From NCBI GenBank assembly GCA_012729495.1, contig JAAYCZ010000097.1:1-41451 (forward strand): 41,451 nt of DNA, read 5' to 3'. The notes under the pieces are model-generated. The model was not told the origin of the DNA. It was given only the letters and a program-made list of their open reading frames with translations, and searched no databases. Shown in pieces: positions 40,049-41,451 of this stretch; within the stretch, counting starts at the first letter, position 1; each line of letters begins with the position of its first letter. The translations under genes were made by a program, and so were the position numbers. This DNA comes from Syntrophomonadaceae bacterium (GTDB lineage Bacteria; Bacillota; Syntrophomonadia; Syntrophomonadales; Syntrophomonadaceae).

Positions 40049-41451
40049 TCATATCAATTCAAGCATTTCCTGCAAAGCAGCCAGTGAGCTGCTTTTTTCT
40101 GTTTGTATGTGCACCGTGTAGGGATTTATCTTTTTTAGTCCTGGTATCTTTATATCTGCATCCAGAGTCTTGTTGAGCACGATTTCTATTTTATCACCTT
40201 TACGATGCAGAGATTTTATTTCCTTATCCCGGGCTTTGATGCGCAGCCCTGCTATTTGCAGGAAATTTTCCACCGCCGGCGGCAATCTGCCAAAGCGATC
40301 CACAATCTCATTGCGGATATCATCAACTTCCTCCGTTGTACCAGCCAGCAGCAACTGCCGGTAGATGCGCATCTTGGTACCGGAATCGGGTATGTAACTG
40401 TCAGGAATGTAATAATCAACATCAATATCCAGCTGGGGATTGATCGTTTCCGATGGAACGACTCCTCGCAGCTTGGCCGTTTCCTGTTCCAAAAGGCGGC
40501 AATAGAGATCAAATCCTACCGCATAAATATAGCCATGCTGTTCGGCTCCCAGTATATTTCCTGCTCCCCGGATTTCAAGGTCACGCAGGGCTATTTTCAT
40601 CCCTGCTCCCAGTTCATTGAATTCCCGGATAGCGTTTAATCGCTTTTGGGCCGTCTCGGTTACCGCCTTGTCCGGACGATAGGTAAGGTAAGCATAGGCT
40701 ACCCGGTCAGAACGGCCAACCCTTCCACGCAGCTGATATAGCTGCGCCATACCCATATGGTCAGCCATGTCCACAATGATCGTATTGACGTTGGGCATAT
40801 CCAAACCGGATTCAATAATGGCAGTACATAAAAACAGGTCAAACTTGCCGGCAACAAATTCCGTTATCGTTTGCGCCAATTCTTCTTCGGGCATACGTCC
40901 ATGACCTACGGCAATGCGAACCTGCGGCAGGAGTTTTTCCAATTCTGCTTTGACCCGCTGGATATCCTGAATACGGTTGTGAACAAAAAAGGTCTGTCCC
41001 CCACGGGCTATTTCTGCCATTACAGCTTCCCTGACGATTTCTTCGTTATACTCCATAACATAGGTGGTAATCGGATAGCGCTGGGGCGGAGGGGTTTCAA
41101 TCACACTTAAATCCCTGAGGCCGGTAAGTCCCATATGCAGGCTACGGGGAATCGGCGTAGCGGAAAGGCTGAGGACATCCACCTGTGCTTTTAAGGCCTT
41201 TATTTTTTCCTTCTGGGCAACTCCAAAACGATGTTCTTCATCAATAACCAACAATCCCAGATTCATAAATTTTACATCTTTGGAGAGCAATCTATGGGTA
41301 GCAATAACAATATCCACCAATCCTTGATTGATGGCCTGCACAATTTTCTTTTGCTGTCCGGGGGTACGGAAACGACTTAGTACTTCAATATTAGCCGGAT
41401 AGTTTTGAAAACGCTGGGTAAAAGTTTGATAATGCTGTTCGGCCAGCAACG
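40049..41451 (-). CDS. mfd: Transcription-repair coupling factor Mfd (5' part beyond window)
   Basis: Removes stalled RNA polymerase at DNA lesions and recruits UvrA. About 467 residues of the C-terminal part are visible, out of roughly 1150-1200. Helicase motifs seen are IDEEHRFGV (II), LSLSATPIPRSLHMGLTGLRDLSVIETPP (III and translocation motif), FLCTAIIESGLDMPNVNTIIVD (V) and QLYQLRGRVGRSDR (VI). The C-terminal regulatory domain follows, with DYYIPDSYIPDSGTKMRIYRQL. Motif II is DEEHRFGV rather than the more common DEEQRFGV. The 5' end, UvrB-like and RNAP-binding domains are off the window. It is next to spoVT in Bacillus; here an insertion separates them. Confidence 0.96.
   Translation of the reverse strand, partial: LLAEQHYQTFTQRFQNYPANIEVLSRFRTPGQQKKIVQAINQGLVDIVIATHRLLSKDVKFMNLGLLVIDEEHRFGVAQKEKIKALKAQVDVLSLSATPIPRSLHMGLTGLRDLSVIETPPPQRYPITTYVMEYNEEIVREAVMAEIARGGQTFFVHNRIQDIQRVKAELEKLLPQVRIAVGHGRMPEEELAQTITEFVAGKFDLFLCTAIIESGLDMPNVNTIIVDMADHMGMAQLYQLRGRVGRSDRVAYAYLTYRPDKAVTETAQKRLNAIREFNELGAGMKIALRDLEIRGAGNILGAEQHGYIYAVGFDLYCRLLEQETAKLRGVVPSETINPQLDIDVDYYIPDSYIPDSGTKMRIYRQLLLAGTTEEVDDIRNEIVDRFGRLPPAVENFLQIAGLRIKARDKEIKSLHRKGDKIEIVLNKTLDADIKIPGLKKINPYTVHIQTEKSSSLAALQEMLELI

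Noticed and set aside
1-41451. CRISPR arrays, tRNA genes, transposase or phage genes
   Set aside because: No regularly spaced repeats, cloverleaf-like sequences or mobile-element proteins were recognised on either strand.

Overview
The window comes from an endospore-forming, Gram-positive anaerobe of the Clostridia. The evidence is the set of sporulation genes (spoVT, yabP, yabQ, spoIIE, a GerA-type germination locus), strong AGGAGG-type ribosome binding sites, several GTG and TTG starts, and a FocA-type formate channel. A Syntrophomonadaceae-like lineage would fit, but that is an impression from gene content and not a computed placement. Gene order follows the Bacillus subtilis chromosomal block mfd-spoVT-yabM-mazG-rqcP-yabP-yabQ-divIC-yabR-spoIIE-tilS-ftsH-coaX-folPBK-dusB, read here on the minus strand from right to left, with lineage-specific insertions.

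Layout, left to right. Positions 1-392 hold the start of greA (minus), behind a near-perfect sigma-A promoter and a leader hairpin. Positions 576-2965 are a three-gene minus-strand operon: an XRE-type regulator with a candidate operator, a quinate/shikimate dehydrogenase-like protein and an unknown protein. Positions 2966-3388 are non-coding and carry a long MITE-like inverted repeat. Positions 3389-14796 form a cofactor supercluster on the minus strand: an HD phosphohydrolase, folP, folB, folK, a Rossmann/DUF2520 protein (possible ketopantoate reductase), panB, panC, panD, nadA, nadB, nadC, coaX and dusB. Positions 14877-20421 carry ftsH, tilS and an orphan triple-PAS histidine kinase. Positions 20771-31379 carry spoIIE, focA, ppx/gppA, an S1-domain gene, divIC, a small HTH gene, yabQ, yabP, rqcP, hup, mazG, a MurJ/SpoVB-type flippase and spoVT. 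Positions 31583-38462 (plus strand) hold an unusual seven-gene germinant receptor locus in the order B-A-C-small-C-small-B. An HtrA-type protease follows at 38713-39876, and the window closes with the 3' part of mfd (minus).

The genes work together in three themes. The first is cofactor supply: panD and nadB both use L-aspartate, panB uses the folate cofactor, and panBCD feed coaX toward CoA. The second is sporulation and germination: Spo0A-type input kinase, SpoIIE activation of sigma-F, cortex/coat proteins YabP and YabQ, SpoVT control in the forespore, and germinant receptors beside spoVT. The third is housekeeping: transcription-coupled repair, ribosome rescue, septum formation, membrane proteolysis and tRNA modification.

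The most interesting non-genic signal is a set of short dispersed intergenic repeats. Many begin with a GAGACTTTTGCATAATTAATT-like edge, some are joined to a TGTCATCCTGAGCG-type repeat, and one copy sits in the middle of the germination locus. No tRNA, rRNA, CRISPR array or transposase gene was seen.
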